Assembly (NCBI GenBank): GCA_020796225.1
Contig: CM036753.1
Coordinates: 9,380,501 to 9,444,500, forward strand
From: Arion vulgaris
Taxonomy: Eukaryota; Mollusca; Gastropoda; Stylommatophora; Arionidae
DNA: 64,000 nt
Direction of reading: 5' to 3'
Positions 52,691 to 63,117 of the stretch are shown piece by piece. The position numbers were made by a program, and so were the translations under genes. How positions within the stretch are numbered: position 1 is the first letter of the stretch; each line of letters starts with the position of its first letter. The notes under the pieces were generated by a model that worked only from the letters and a program-made list of their open reading frames with translations, ran no database searches and was not told the DNA's origin.

Positions 52691-53440
52691 TTCTCAGCTC
52701 ACCCAGGAAAGGACGGTCTTGCAGGACATGCTCCGGTGTCTGTTCCGCCTGCTGACACTGGCAGAGAGCTGTTTGACCTATTTCTAGTCTTGTTCTTTTT
52801 TGAGGATAATCTTCATCGCACATCGGACATGTCCATAATTGCTCCGATTTCCTCCCAAGCATGTATTTCAGTGTGTTTAGACTAACAACTCCAGTTGTGT
52901 GTTGATTGATGTATATACTAGGTTTTCTCTCGTGGCTGACCCTTCTTGCCTCACCTATCAACCGAGATAGAGAATACCCCAAATGTTCTTCTTTGAAATC
53001 CTCAGAAGGTATGTATTCTCTTATAGCGTTGATGATGTCGCTTTTGTTCATAGAAGACCCATTCTCGACCGTAGCATTGCCCACTAGTGCATCCGCTCTC
53101 TCATTGCCCGTCATTCCTAATCTATAAAAGTGTTTGTTGAGTCTGCAGTGTCCGGTACATAGTCGAAATATAATGACCTAGTCTGTTCTGCTTAGGTCTT
53201 TGAGGAAGTCTTTTCCATAATCATATTCAGTGTTTGTCTTCCAGTCTACTGCAGATTATCTCTGTATGAGGGTTTTGACCTCTTGAAAAGACAGGGGTTG
53301 GTAAATTTACACTTTGACACTGCCCTCCTTAGCTAAGACATCGGCACTCTAATTGTCTGACATACCAGTGAGATGGAATCCACTGCAATTGAATGTCTTA
53401 GTTCACAAGTAAGAGTTCAATGGATCATGTGTAATGTGCG
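52660..53440 (-). pseudogene. LINE-eta RNase H/C-terminal remnant carrying a LINE-delta insertion
   Basis: The upstream part (53440-53113, minus) reads SADVLAKEGS (RNase H end), VKTLIQR, DYGKDFLKDLSRTD and RLCTGHCRLNKHFYRLG. It is interrupted by LINE-delta at 52791-53112. It then resumes RLEIGQTALCQCQQAEQTPE, HVLQDRPFLGELRSNLF. Without the insertion it is collinear with the LINE-eta copy at 14.4-15.8 kb (LYRLGISQTALCQCQQ). Confidence 0.85.
52791..53112 (-). pseudogene. LINE-delta 5'-truncated insertion with A-rich tail
   Basis: Minus strand: TGNERADALVGNATVENGSS (RNase H 'GNERAD' with the catalytic Asp), MNKSDIINAIREYIPSEDFK, NQHTTGVVSLNTLKYMLGRK, SEQLWTCPMCDEDYPQ, then an A-rich end. It is flanked by 11-bp near-duplications (attcctaatct at 53113-53123, atttctagtct at 52780-52790; 9 of 11 alike). 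It joins both LINE-eta ends in frame, giving a 148-codon chimeric open frame (52668-53114). Confidence 0.85.
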
Positions 53441-53805
53441 TAATGTGGATAAGGGTGGGTTTGCCCTAACGTTGGTCTTGTCAACGCTGATATCCATTCT
53501 ATAATAAACCAAATTCCATTCAGTGAATTAATTGGAGGTGATAGTTCATGGTCGCACAATGTCAAACTATCGATACCATCAGTTAATCTGACACTGATAA
53601 TACGTTTATTTCACCAATGTCAACTGTGCTCCGATGATACATACTTATGCTGTTTACGGAGGTGTCAAACCAAGAGTTAGAGTGAACTTTGATTCATGTA
53701 ACCTGTTTCTCTGAACAGTTGTCCTGATTTAGAATTGTAAATAACTAACTTATTGTTTTGTTAAACATCTGTTGAATACTACATACAAGTTTGTCATCAT
53801 AAAAA
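53441..53805. other. No feature recognised
   Basis: May hold diverged upstream LINE sequence. Nothing firm. Confidence 0.4.
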
Positions 53806-53807
53806 AA

Positions 53808-53985
53808 ACCACAATCGGTACTGCCTGTGGTACCACTTTTTAGCGTTGTGGAGGACAGGTAGGACGAGAACCTGAGGAAGTCAATGGCAGCATGGTTAGT
53901 GCAGTCGCCGCGTGAATTGAACACGGGTCTTCCGTATGGGAGCCACGCTCTAATTCATTCTGCCAGACGCTATCCTTTTAGCATC
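53808..53985 (-). mobile_element. SINE-E copy 2
   Basis: tactgcctgtggtaccactt, ggacaggtaggacgagaacc, gtcgccgcgtgaattgaaca, cgggtcttccgtatgggagc are the inverse of SINE-E copy 1. Confidence 0.72.
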
Positions 53986-54012
53986 ATTCATTTGCTAAAT
54001 AAATAGTATGTA

Positions 54013-54227
54013 TACTTCTTCTTTTGCCGTCACACTGCTACCTGGTTGTTGCTCAGTGTTGTGGTTTTCTGTTTTCGTCTTGCACTGTTCTGGTGACTTG
54101 GGTGATTGTTATTTTTGCTCTTTGACAGGATTCTGCTATGCCATCTAACCATCTTGTTATGTTTCTCATTAACATTATATTTTCTCAATGTTCACAACCA
54201 GGCACATATCATACTCTGTCTCAAAAT
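54013..54227 (-). pseudogene. LINE-beta 3' end remnant
   Basis: Minus strand: ITITQVTRTVQDENRKPQH, with the 3' end caaccaggtagcagtgtgac and (gaa)n-type gcaaaagaagaag, collinear with 3.97-4.1 kb. Its truncated 5' side is the left border of the 44-bp array. Confidence 0.78.
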
Positions 54228-54602
54228 GTTGTTTAATCGACAGAGATGGGGTGGAAAGACAGAGAAGAGATGTGTGTTTAATCGACAGAGATGTGGTGGA
54301 TAGACAGATGCGGATGTGTGTTTAATCGACAGAGATGTGGTGGATAGACAGATGCGGATGTGTGTTTAATCGACAGAGATGTGGTGGATAGACAGATGAG
54401 GATGTGTGTTTAATCGACAGAGATGTGGTGGATAGACAGATGAGGATGTGTGCTTAATCGACAGAGATGTGGTGGATAGACAGATGAGGATGTGTGCTTA
54501 ATCGACAGAGATGTGGGATAGAGATGTGATGACAGATGTGATGGATGTGTGTTTAATCGACAGAGATGTGATGGAAAGACAGATGAGGATGTGTGTTTAA
54601 AC
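54228..54602. repeat. 44-bp minisatellite, ~8-9 copies
   Basis: Units of gtgtgtttaatcgacagaga, tgtggtggatagacagatga, ggat. The first and last units differ most, and one near 54505-54545 is rearranged. Confidence 0.94.
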
Positions 54603-54992
54603 GAAGCATTTCATTGATTGTGAAACTTATCGAATAATTACATTACTTGTATAATCCAATTATGATATTGTGTGTCTTATCTTGCCAACTCAATTATGTG
54701 GTAATGTGACATTTGAAGTCTAAGCTCTTGTTTCGAAGGTCAGGCAGACGTTTATGTGGTCTCATATTGTCGTGTTATTTCTTTCTTGTTGTCTGTCTGT
54801 CTAACACGTTGTCTTCCTTATCATGTGTTCTCATATCATGTATTCTACTGTTATATTTGAAATATTGGGGATGTATACATGCCATTCTCATGTCATTGCC
54901 AAGCGAATTTTGTTTAAAGATTTGTCGATAGAATGGAAGGGATGATCTCTGCTTAATATATGGATGTAAAAGTAAAGAAACTTTGTTATACA
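54603..54992. other. No feature recognised
   Basis: No repeats or domains. Confidence 0.5.
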
Positions 54993-55217
54993 TCGAGGTT
55001 TTGTAGGTAAAACGGTGTTAGCCAGGTATTTGTTATTAACCGTTGGCACACAATCGGCCGCCTTTACTTTGTAGCTTTTCCTGGTACCAAATTGAGACTG
55101 GGTTGACCTGAGAGCGGTTATGGTCTAAAACATATTCCATGTCCACTGTGGAATTGAACCCAGACTCCTAGCGTAAGAAGCGAGTTCACTAGCAACTACA
55201 CTACTGCGTCTCAAGTA
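54993..55217 (-). mobile_element. SINE-F copy 2
   Basis: aaacggtgttagccaggtat, accgttggcacacaatcggc, gactgggttgacctgagagc, gtccactgtggaattgaacc, gcgagttcactagcaactac: the order of SINE-F copy 1. Confidence 0.85.
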
Positions 55218-55254
55218 GATCGTTCATTGTTCATTTGAAGATCATCTTCATGGA

Positions 55255-56260
55255 AAATCAGACAGGTTCATAATTGCTCCGATTTCCTCCCAAGCATGTA
55301 TTTCAGTGTGTTTAGACCCCAGATTCCCAAACTTGTTCTGCCAACCTCCCACTTTGCACGACATAAACTTTGCACGACATAAACTTTGCACGACATAAAC
55401 TTTGCACGACATAAACTTTGTATCGCCATCGCCCCATTATAACAGTTTACCAACGCCCCCTTTTCCCCATATATACATGTTCTATTTTCTCTTGACATAG
55501 AAAGTTCATATATATTTCTTTCATACATAGTCAATTTTCAAATAATTATATGCATGAAATATAAAATAGATTTTTTTAAATGTATCGTGTAAGACGAGCA
55601 TAAGATGAATTAAAATGCAGAATTCAAATTTTAAATGATTATTCAATCGCAAAATCAACAAATAATTTATTTAAAATATACTCGTATATTATTAATTTCT
55701 TCTTTAAAGAGCCATCGACCCCTAATCGCCTGAACGCCACCAGATGGCACTGAACCCACCACTATAAGGCTTCAGTGCCCACTGGGAGGCGATACCGCCC
55801 ACTTTGGGACTCCAGAATAGCTTAGAATAATGGCTTAGAATAACACCTCCCTTTCTGTATTGGTTTATGTATCTACAGAGGTTTCACTTATGGTTTTCCC
55901 GTCTTGTCGCACCTGTCGGTATGCATAACTTACGCAAACTAGATAGAGAATATATTTTATCTTCTTCGTTGAAATCTTCAGAGCGTATGTTTTCTGAGAG
56001 AGTTGATGATGTCGCTTTTGTTCATAGAAGATCCATTCTCGATCATAGCATTACTCGCCAGTGCATCCGCTCCCTCATTGCCTTTCATCCCAGAAGGACT
56101 AAGGACAAAGATGAAAGTAAGTGTCTCGATTGTGGCGTTTTGTATTAATTGCATCCACTGCCTTCGCACATAACCGGCCTTGATCTTCTGTATCATGCTC
56201 ATAGAGTCGCTTATGCATAAATGAGTCAATGTTTTCGTCAGTACCACTTCAAGCATTTTG
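55255..56260 (-). pseudogene. LINE-delta RNase H remnant, split by element X
   Basis: The right part (56256-55840, minus) reads GYVRRQWMQLIQNATIETL, SPSGMKGNEGADALASNAMI and ENGSSMNKSDIINSLRKHTL, the RNase H C-terminal half with 'GNEGADALA'. The left part (55317-55255) reads LNTLKYMLGRKSEQL, the C-terminal segment. The 515-bp element X lies between them. The order equals that at 52.8-53.1 kb. Confidence 0.85.
55318..55832. mobile_element. hAT-like non-autonomous element X, copy 2
   Basis: Matches copy 1 (39.5 kb) through gacataaactttg, caacgcccccttttcccc, cttgacatagaaag, aagatgaattaaaatgcaga, gattattcaatcgcaaaatc and gcccactttgggac. Flanks gtttagac (55310-55317) and gcttagaa (55833-55840), 6 of 8 alike, sit in otherwise continuous LINE-delta. 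Near the left end a 17-bp piece, ctttgcacgacataaa, is tandemly repeated four times, whereas copy 1 has it once. Confidence 0.75.
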
Positions 56261-56344
56261 TCACAGTCATGACCTCCATGGTCACGTTGTTAGTAGTTGT
56301 CGCATGTGTACCACTTACCTCTTTGATAACCTTTCCTTTAGTTT

Positions 56345-56740
56345 TAGCTATAGAGGCCCATGCACTCCGACTGTGCTGAATCGCAGTATAGTGTTTATAA
56401 ACAAAAACAGAAAACTTCGACGCTGGGCAGCAATCCGGTAACAGAAGAACGACAAAAACAGAAAACCTCGACACTGGGCAGCAATCTGGTAACAGAAGAA
56501 CGACAAAAACAGAAAACCTCGACACTGGGCAGCAATCTGGTAACAGAAGAACGACAAAAACAGAAAACCTCGACACTGGGCAGCAATCTGGTAACAGAAG
56601 AACGACAAAAACAGAAAACCTCGACACTGGGCAGCAATCTGGTAACAGAAGAACGACAAAAACAGAAAACCTCGGCACTGGGCAGCAATCTGGTAACAGA
56701 GGGACGACACAAGAAGAAGTTAATGTTCATTATATTCATA
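56345..56740 (+). pseudogene. LINE-beta 3' tail, expanded
   Basis: Begins and ends as a LINE-beta C-terminus (KNRKLRRWAAI... then cgacacaagaagaagtt), with the array at 56398-56706 in between. Single-copy equivalents are at 4.03 and 54.06 kb. Confidence 0.75.
56398..56706. repeat. 51-bp minisatellite derived from a LINE-beta tail
   Basis: Six copies of cgacaaaaacagaaaacctc, gacactgggcagcaatctgg, taacagaagaa. The first copy has cttcgacgctgg, and the last has cggcactgg and ends agaggga. 51 bp is a multiple of three, so all frames stay open on both strands (for example 56360-56749 plus and 56238-56678 minus). Confidence 0.96.
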
Positions 56741-56749
56741 TTTAAATAA

Positions 56750-56950
56750 TGTGTTAGCCCTAGTTACAACCTAGACTGTACATTGACACAACCAATTCAT
56801 GTTTACATTTATGTGTTAGCCCTAGTTACAACATAGACTGTACATTGACACAACCAATTCATGTTTACATTTATGTGTTAGCCCTAGTTACAACCTAGAC
56901 TGTACATTGACACAACAATTATGCTTTTAATTCATGCTTTACATTTATGT
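56750..56950. repeat. 62-bp tandem repeat x 3
   Basis: Copies contain tgtgttagccctagttacaa, cctagactgtacattgacac and aaccaattcatgtttacatt. The third is partly scrambled. Confidence 0.93.
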
Positions 56951-57390
56951 AATTTATGTCAGATATAGAGGCTGGGATTTGGTGATTATACAAGTTTACA
57001 TTTGACATTGATATTACATAATCAGTTTGAGACATCTATACAAGGTAAGTAGAGTCAGTCATACTTGATTATATAGAGAATAATAATTGTGACAATAGTC
57101 TTTGCCTATCAGTCAATACTGAATGTAACCAGATATACTTCTTCTTTCTTCATTTGTTTGCCTGCTATGAATATAAGCGTAGTCAGGGCTTATTGTATGA
57201 CGCTTCTGATTGATTTTTGGGTGAAGACTTGCTTTCCTTATTAGCATTGTTCCTCGTCATACAAGCGTGCCGTCTCCGACTTCAGAGGTTCAATATATAC
57301 TGATTTTTTTAAGAATACATTGTGTACAATCTGCAGATATTTATTGTATAAACATTGGACCCAGTCTCGATGCAATATTATGTACACTTA
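56951..57390. other. No feature recognised
   Basis: No repeats or domains. Confidence 0.5.
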
Positions 57391-57625
57391 TTGAATACAA
57401 CCTCGCGGACATAGTATATGCAAGTAATGGATATAACATTCTAGCCATATTATGTACAAGTAATGGATACAACATTCTAGCCATATTATGTACAAGTAAT
57501 GGATACAACATTATAGCCATTTTATTTACAAGTGTTGGATACAACATCGTCATCATATAATGTGCAAGTAATGAATGCAACATCCTATACATAGTATGCA
57601 CAATTCTTGGATACATCATCATGGA
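57391..57625. repeat. 36-bp tandem repeat, ~6 diverged copies
   Basis: aacattctagccatattatg plus tacaagtaatggatac. The outer copies are diverged (acctcgcggacatagtatat; aacatcctatacatagtatg). Confidence 0.9.
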
Positions 57626-57764
57626 CATTTTTTTTTTTTAATGTTATATTTTTACATAAAATCTTCTTACGGTATTTATTTGAGAGAGTAATGAGGAGGT
57701 TTCTCCTGGCCTTTCATATCCACCTGAGAGAGACATAGTCTTGGAGTTACATTTTCTACAAATG

Positions 57765-57820
57765 AATGTCCCTCTCTGAATGAATGTCCCTCTCTGAATG
57801 AATGTCCCTCTCTGGCACAT
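57765..57820. repeat. 18-bp tandem repeat x 3
   Basis: gaatgaatgtccctctct three times. The flank 57820-58020 is unrecognised. Confidence 0.93.
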
Positions 57821-58019
57821 AGCAGATTTGCCCACTTATACCGGCTGATACTCGGTTATTAGAACTGCAATTGCCGCACAAGTACGTTATCTGTACCATA
57901 ACACGGGAAGGTGCAGTTGAAGGGTTCCCTTCAGCGAGAAAATAATTCCAAATATCTGTGTTTCATGACACGGAAGTTATCATCAGAACTGACATCATTA
58001 CTGGTTCAGAGAAATCACC

Positions 58020-58365
58020 TTCATGTGTGTCACTAGGCACGAAGAAGTCAAAGGTAATCAACGAGCTGATAGCTTGGCTGGCATGGCTATGATATCAGAG
58101 GGAGTTGCCATGGAGTGAAAGGATATTCTTAACGCACTGAGAAAGTCTTTCCGAACGGAGAAGTTTCAGAGTTGTGAATCTCAGTCGCTGATTAGATTGA
58201 GAGAGATGGATGTCGATATTGGTACAGCCAGAAAAGAAGGACATATCAAATATGCAAATATATAGACATCGAACTGGTATGTTGGGTCGCTGGACGCTGC
58301 TGTATTTGTTGAGGCTGAGATCGGTTCAACTATGGACACGTCCGGAGTGCTATTATGATAGTCCT
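58020..58365 (+). pseudogene. LINE-delta RNase H/C-terminal remnant
   Basis: VTRHEEVKGNQRADSLAGMA (RNase H end, 'GN.RADSLA'), a stop after VAME, DILNALRKSFRTEKFQ, LIRLREMDVDIGTARKE, a stop, HRTGMLGRWTLL, then LRSVQLWTRPECYYD, the C-terminal segment. Confidence 0.78.
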
Positions 58366-59334
58366 CTAATAACTGATAAATGAAATTACTAACGACAGAC
58401 GTTTGTGAAGATACATGACCTCCTACGCCTGTCGGCATGGTACATGATGCCATTGATGCTCTTCATCATCATCATCATCTGGTGCCGTGCCGGCTGGCGT
58501 AAGCGCGGATCTCCACAAATTGTTTTCTGGTTCTTGCTGTCATCTCAGATGTTGACTCTCTTTCGTGCCAAGAAGTCAAGCTATCCTAAATTTTCTCTCT
58601 CTGTCTTACTCTGTCTCGTCTCCCCCTCTCTCTTCTTAAACCCTAGCAATAATCTACACATTATTGCATCTCTCGTTTCTACCTTTCTTGAATCAGGACT
58701 CTTCTTATTTTCTATAGTTTCTTCCCCCGTAATCTTGATATATTACTACTAAACTGTTCAAATTAATCTGCGTTTATCGCTTGCTACCAATGTTCAGTAT
58801 TGATTATTTTTTGTCTGCAACTGAAAATAGACAAACCTCCTATAAACAACTAAAATATAATTTGATCTCAGAATTTGACATTTCAACACATTTATTTCAG
58901 TCATAAAATGACTTGTTACAAAACTGATCGAATGTAATAATTGTGAGTGTTTCTAATATCATAGGCGTAACCTTTCATTTGATAACAGTGGTAAAATATC
59001 TCGAAAACTTCACAAAAAGCTCGATTTATGGTAAGGTTACACAGTAGGAAAGTGATAATTAGTGATGTACAATTTTCACCTGTAGGGAGACACAGGAATG
59101 TTTATTATAGCTTAGTATGCTGTCACATTAGTATCCCTTTATAAATATAGTACTGAGTAGAATAGGTGTGATCATTTATTTTTTTAATCTGTTACTAGTT
59201 TCTATTGTCCTTCGATATTACGATTTATCCTATCTCACGCCATGTTTTTGTGTTACTGTATAGTTTCCTGTGTTCCATTCTTCAATTATTTGATAACTAT
59301 AGTTAAGTTTGTCCGGAAACAGCACTGTCTAAGA
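58366..59334. other. No firm feature
   Basis: A (catcat)n run near 58466 is followed by a GC-richer piece (ctggtgccgtgccggctggc). I cannot assign it. No domain-bearing ORF. Confidence 0.4.
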
Positions 59335-59650
59335 AAGTTATAATTTCCTGTCCAAAGAAGGGATAAGGGGGTGTTCTTCGGTCTCTTGGCGACCTAGTAT
59401 TGAATGAGGACACTCAAATTAATGTTGAATCAATACAGCGATTTCATGAGTTTAGAATTACACGTTGTGCAAGTTGAGCTGGATGCTTTAGAGGCGGAAA
59501 GGGGCGAGGGGCAGAGACGGGTGTGTGTTTAACCAGCGAGCCATGGGAACCATCAGTATACATAAGCTTCAACATCTGTTGGGGAAGACTGAGTACCTAT
59601 GGCTCTACCATAGTGCTGTGACGTCAGTTCAGCAGCTAGTAACCAAAAAC
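59335..59650 (+). pseudogene. LINE-delta linker and C-terminal remnant
   Basis: LNEDTQINVESIQRFHEFRI parallels LDEDTKIDVESIQRFKQLGV at 27.5 kb. Then come gtttaaccagcgagccatgg, gaaccatcagtatacataag and ttggggaagactgagtacct, with frameshifts. Confidence 0.72.
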
Positions 59651-59789
59651 TACCCAAAGACAAATACTTTATTGACAATTTATTGAATTAAATTACAACT
59701 ATAAATATGTCATGATGTTTCAAGATTGAAAATATCATCTGGCCTTACTGTCACTAAAAGCTGATATTTATTTAAGACGGCAATCAACA

Positions 59790-60013
59790 GTAGACCTTGA
59801 GAAGAAATGATCAAAGAATACTAAAGCAGGCATTGAAGTCGGATGCAAATGGTTCAAGAAATAGAAGACGACCTAAAGAGACCCTGAAACGAACTTTGCT
59901 GAGAGAGGCAAGATATTTCTGTCTCAGTTTCATGGCTGAACGAGTTGCCCAGGATAGAGCGGTATCCTGCAGACCCTATGTAACGTATAACGGTACGAGA
60001 GGAATTATTAATC
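59790..60013 (+). pseudogene. LINE-alpha 3' end remnant
   Basis: RRNDQRILKQALKSDANGSR, NRRRPKETLKRTLLREARYF, MAERVAQDRAVSCRPYVTYN, then cggtacgagaggaattatta. The frame is open (59797-60021), with a small deletion where EEIE normally lies. Confidence 0.82.
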
Positions 60014-60094
60014 AGCAGTAGGACCATCACTGTGACTGAAATGATCGATGAAATCTTTGTCTATATTTTTTGAATGTTTCTTCTGATAAAATAT

Positions 60095-60545
60095 GTAGCT
60101 TAATGTGAGGTCGCTAGCTCCTGAAGTCCGTGATTGGTTAATGGTGACTGAACTGATCTCACGGCACTCCGGGCAGACCCATAGGTGCTTAATCTCACCC
60201 AATAGATGTCGATGTGTATACATACTGATGGTTCCTGTTGCTCGCTGGTTAAACACACTTCTTTATCTACCCCTCAAGCATCCAGTTCTACTTGTACAAT
60301 AAGTCCAAACTCTCTACATCACTCTATTGATTCAATGTCTATTTTAGTGGCATCATCCAACAGTAGGTCACCATGAGACTGAAGAACATCCCCATTATCC
60401 ATCCTAAACTCCGCAACAATCTATTCCTTCGAAGCAAGCCTGTCGCTCTCTTGTTGCCGAGAACACACACATGCCTAGGACAGTAGATCCACGTGCGTCT
60501 CTGGAGGTTGCAAACCTCTATAGACAACATCCACTCATACCACAA
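60095..60545 (-). pseudogene. LINE-delta RNase H/C-terminal remnant
   Basis: Minus strand: WIYCPRHVCVLGNKRATGL (decayed 'W.PGH.GV.GNE.AD.L'), a stretch matching LQS..DLLLDDATKIDIES, then FNQRATGTISMYTHRHLLGE and IKHLWVCPEC. Two frames are required (60339-60545 and 60008-60256). Confidence 0.78.
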
Positions 60546-61084
60546 CCTGCCAATAAAATATTTTCCTCAGAAAGTGGTATTAGTGAGTTATGTTATGGGC
60601 TCGTAAACAGTGCATCATATCCAAATAGTAATTTGCTTGTATATGGGTCATTTCAAATGTTTCATTTCACATTACAAGAGCATTGTGCCATTTGTTGCTG
60701 CCACATGTAATTGGTCATCGTAAAATTCTAACTTTTGTAGACATTATACAAATTTGTTGAATGGTTGTAATGCCATAGTTATAATTAATGGAAGCGCACG
60801 TTTTAGCTGAAACTGGTCTCCTTCTGAGAAGAGAAGCCAACTCTAGATTACCAGAAGCCAAATCTAGATTACCAGATGCCAAATCAATTCTTAAAATAAA
60901 TACTATCTGTTTTCTGTAATTTCTGTCATCTCTTCTGGCGAAGATTAAGTTTCTCCTGGGTCTTTTTTATGGGCATGTGAGTTCCGCTGTAAAGGTCACT
61001 TATTTGTATTTGAATTTCGCAATAGAGTTAACTTTATTTTTCTATATTTAATTTTATTTTCTGAAGAAGCAATAGTTTTGATTT
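60546..61084. other. Unrecognised, with a small 21-bp repeat
   Basis: gaagccaaatctagattacc occurs two to three times at about 60832-60893. Nothing else seen. Confidence 0.5.
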
Positions 61085-61315
61085 AGTGTGAAATGTTCTC
61101 CAGTTTTTAAATGATGATACTGCTGGAATATGTAGAAGACGAAGAAGATTGTGTGTGAAATGTTCCCAGTTTTCTGAATTCCGAAAGTAATTACCAGTTT
61201 GAATATGTAGGAAAGAGAAGAAGAAGAAGATTTAGTGTGAATGTTCCATTAATGATTCTCCAGTTTTCGAATGATAATTCCGCTGGAATAGGTAGAAGAC
61301 GAAGAAGAAGAAAGC
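61085..61315. repeat. Degenerate ~75-bp tandem repeat x 3
   Basis: tgtgaaatgttctccagttt, gctggaatatgtagaagacg, aagaagatt recur around 61087, 61153 and 61236 with indels. The gaagaagaa ends resemble retroposon tails. Confidence 0.7.
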
Positions 61316-61444
61316 ATTAAAAAATACTTTGATGCTTGTACAGAATATAAAGAGATTTGCATTTGATGATGTGCTCTCCAGCGTATTTCAGAGGACTCAC
61401 AAAACGTTGTGTGCTCAGACTTGTGCGCTGATTATAGTTCATTT

Positions 61445-61625
61445 CCTAGTTTCCTAAGCGCGTCCTTTCTTTCTTGAACCCTTTCACTTCAAAACCCTTT
61501 TTGTGATTCTTTGATTATTTCTTCTCAGAGTATACCAAACATATCTCCATCTTCTCTTTCGTATAACAGTTGTTACTAGTTGTTGACCAATTTATCTGAT
61601 TTAATCACATCTCATGAATTCATTC
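61445..61625 (-). pseudogene. LINE-alpha 3' region remnant (internal part)
   Basis: Inverse of the 36.1-kb copy: aacagttgttactagttgtt, catatctccatcttctcttt, gattctttgattatttcttc, ctttctttcttgaaccc. The last ~130 bp of the usual 3' end is missing. Confidence 0.7.
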
Positions 61626-62277
61626 TATTATATGTCATTATGTCAGTATTTCATTATTTCTCGCAGTCATCAATATTCAGAAGCATTCAAATTACTTTTA
61701 TTTGTTTCACACCACTAGATTGTTTGAGCATATCTATTATTATCTCATGCCATGTGTACTTTGATATGTTGCAACTTACTAAATTGTGTGTTTTGTTCTT
61801 CCATATTTTGTATACAGCTTTACTGCTATAAAACCCATATTCGATTTCCGTGTAAAACATTATGTTGTCCGTATATAAAACATTATTGAAAACAAGCAGT
61901 ATCTGCAACGATACTTCTGTTTCTGATGTGAAAAGTGTACAGATTGTTTTAGCTTATATGTTCTTGTCTTCTACAGCATTACTGATTTCATCATGCTGTT
62001 CAGCATGTTTTCTTTAATGATACTTTCTTACCTGCAATAAACAATACCAAGTAAAGTGCACGCATATTTGTGATGTACTTTCTCATATCTTATTTCTAGA
62101 CATAACCTTTATGTGAGACATCAATGTATTTCTGTTCATATGTTGTTCACATGATTCTCAACCTCTTCATGTGAGAAAGCAGTGTTATTCTGTTCATATG
62201 TTCACATGATTCTCAACTTCTTTATGCATCTTGAAATGTGACCAGTGTACGTATTACTTTGAATTGTTATTTAAAAA
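61626..62277. other. Unrecognised, with one ~65-bp duplication
   Basis: tctgttcatatgttgttcac, atgattctcaacctcttcat is repeated at 62130 and 62190. No gene seen. Confidence 0.5.
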
Positions 62278-62470
62278 CGTAGACGGAAGTATGTTGATCA
62301 TACACCGAAAAGAAATGATCAAAGAATCTCACAAAGCAGGCATTGAAGTGGAAAGCAAATGGTTCAAGAAAGAAAATACGCCCCAGGAAACCCTAAAATG
62401 AACTTTAGAGAGAGTGGAGAGCGATATCGGATTCACTTTCATTGAAGAGATTGGAGAGGGATGTTTTCTA
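62278..62470 (+). pseudogene. LINE-alpha 3' region remnant
   Basis: gaaatgatcaaagaatctca, caaagcaggcattgaagtgg, aaatggttcaagaaagaaaa, ggaaaccctaaaatgaactt, cattgaagagattggagagg. Truncated before the terminal tail. Confidence 0.72.
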
Positions 62471-62849
62471 GACGAGTTCATATTTTGTGTTTATTACTTA
62501 AACTTTAGTGGTCGTCACACGTAACGTTACATATAGTAGATAATACCGGTTAACAAAACGAGTGAATACTTGCTTTAGATACATGGTTGCAAGACGATAG
62601 AATAGACAATCTGAGAAGATCTAATTCTCAAACACTAGTAAAGAATTTTGATAGATGGTCCGGTTATATGAATGACAACAGTAAGGACGTAAGAAGTATG
62701 ATATGGTTAGAAGATCCAAATATTTACTCACGATTCTTCGATTTATAACCACAAGCGTTGTATAATGAGAGTATTCTTTTAAGATTTTCAAAGAAAATAC
62801 AACAGAACTCAAGGACAATCTTTCTCCATTTCAAGTGTCATCGTTGGTG

Positions 62850-63075
62850 TGTACAGCAGAAACAAGCGCATGTGGTTTTTCACTTTTCTTGAATATTCTC
62901 TGTATTGTGATACAGTTGTTTTTAATTCATTTCAGTTCTTGTTCTATTGTTCTTCTCATGTCGTTTTGAGTCTTCCACATTTTCGTTTACCTTCTGATGT
63001 CCATCTCAATGCAGTTTTCGTTTCAGAGTTATTCTACATGCTTAAAACATGTCCCATCAATCTCTAGCGTCTATT
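62850..63075 (-). pseudogene. LINE-zeta C-terminal remnant
   Basis: Minus strand: RLIGHVLSM, a stop, NNSETKTALRWTSEGKRKCG, RLKTT, a stop, then ELKTTVSQYREYSRK. The string ALRWT.EGKRK.GR.KTT is a widespread LINE C-terminal motif. Its 5' truncation lies close to the left border of the terminal array. The stretch 62471-62849 is unrecognised. Confidence 0.8.
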
Positions 63076-63117
63076 TTAGATAATGGTCTTCATATTCTCT
63101 TGAAACTAGTCTTAAAA

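Noticed and set aside
56238..56749. Overlapping 114-146 codon frames on both strands
   Set aside because: All are readings of the 51-bp LINE-derived array.
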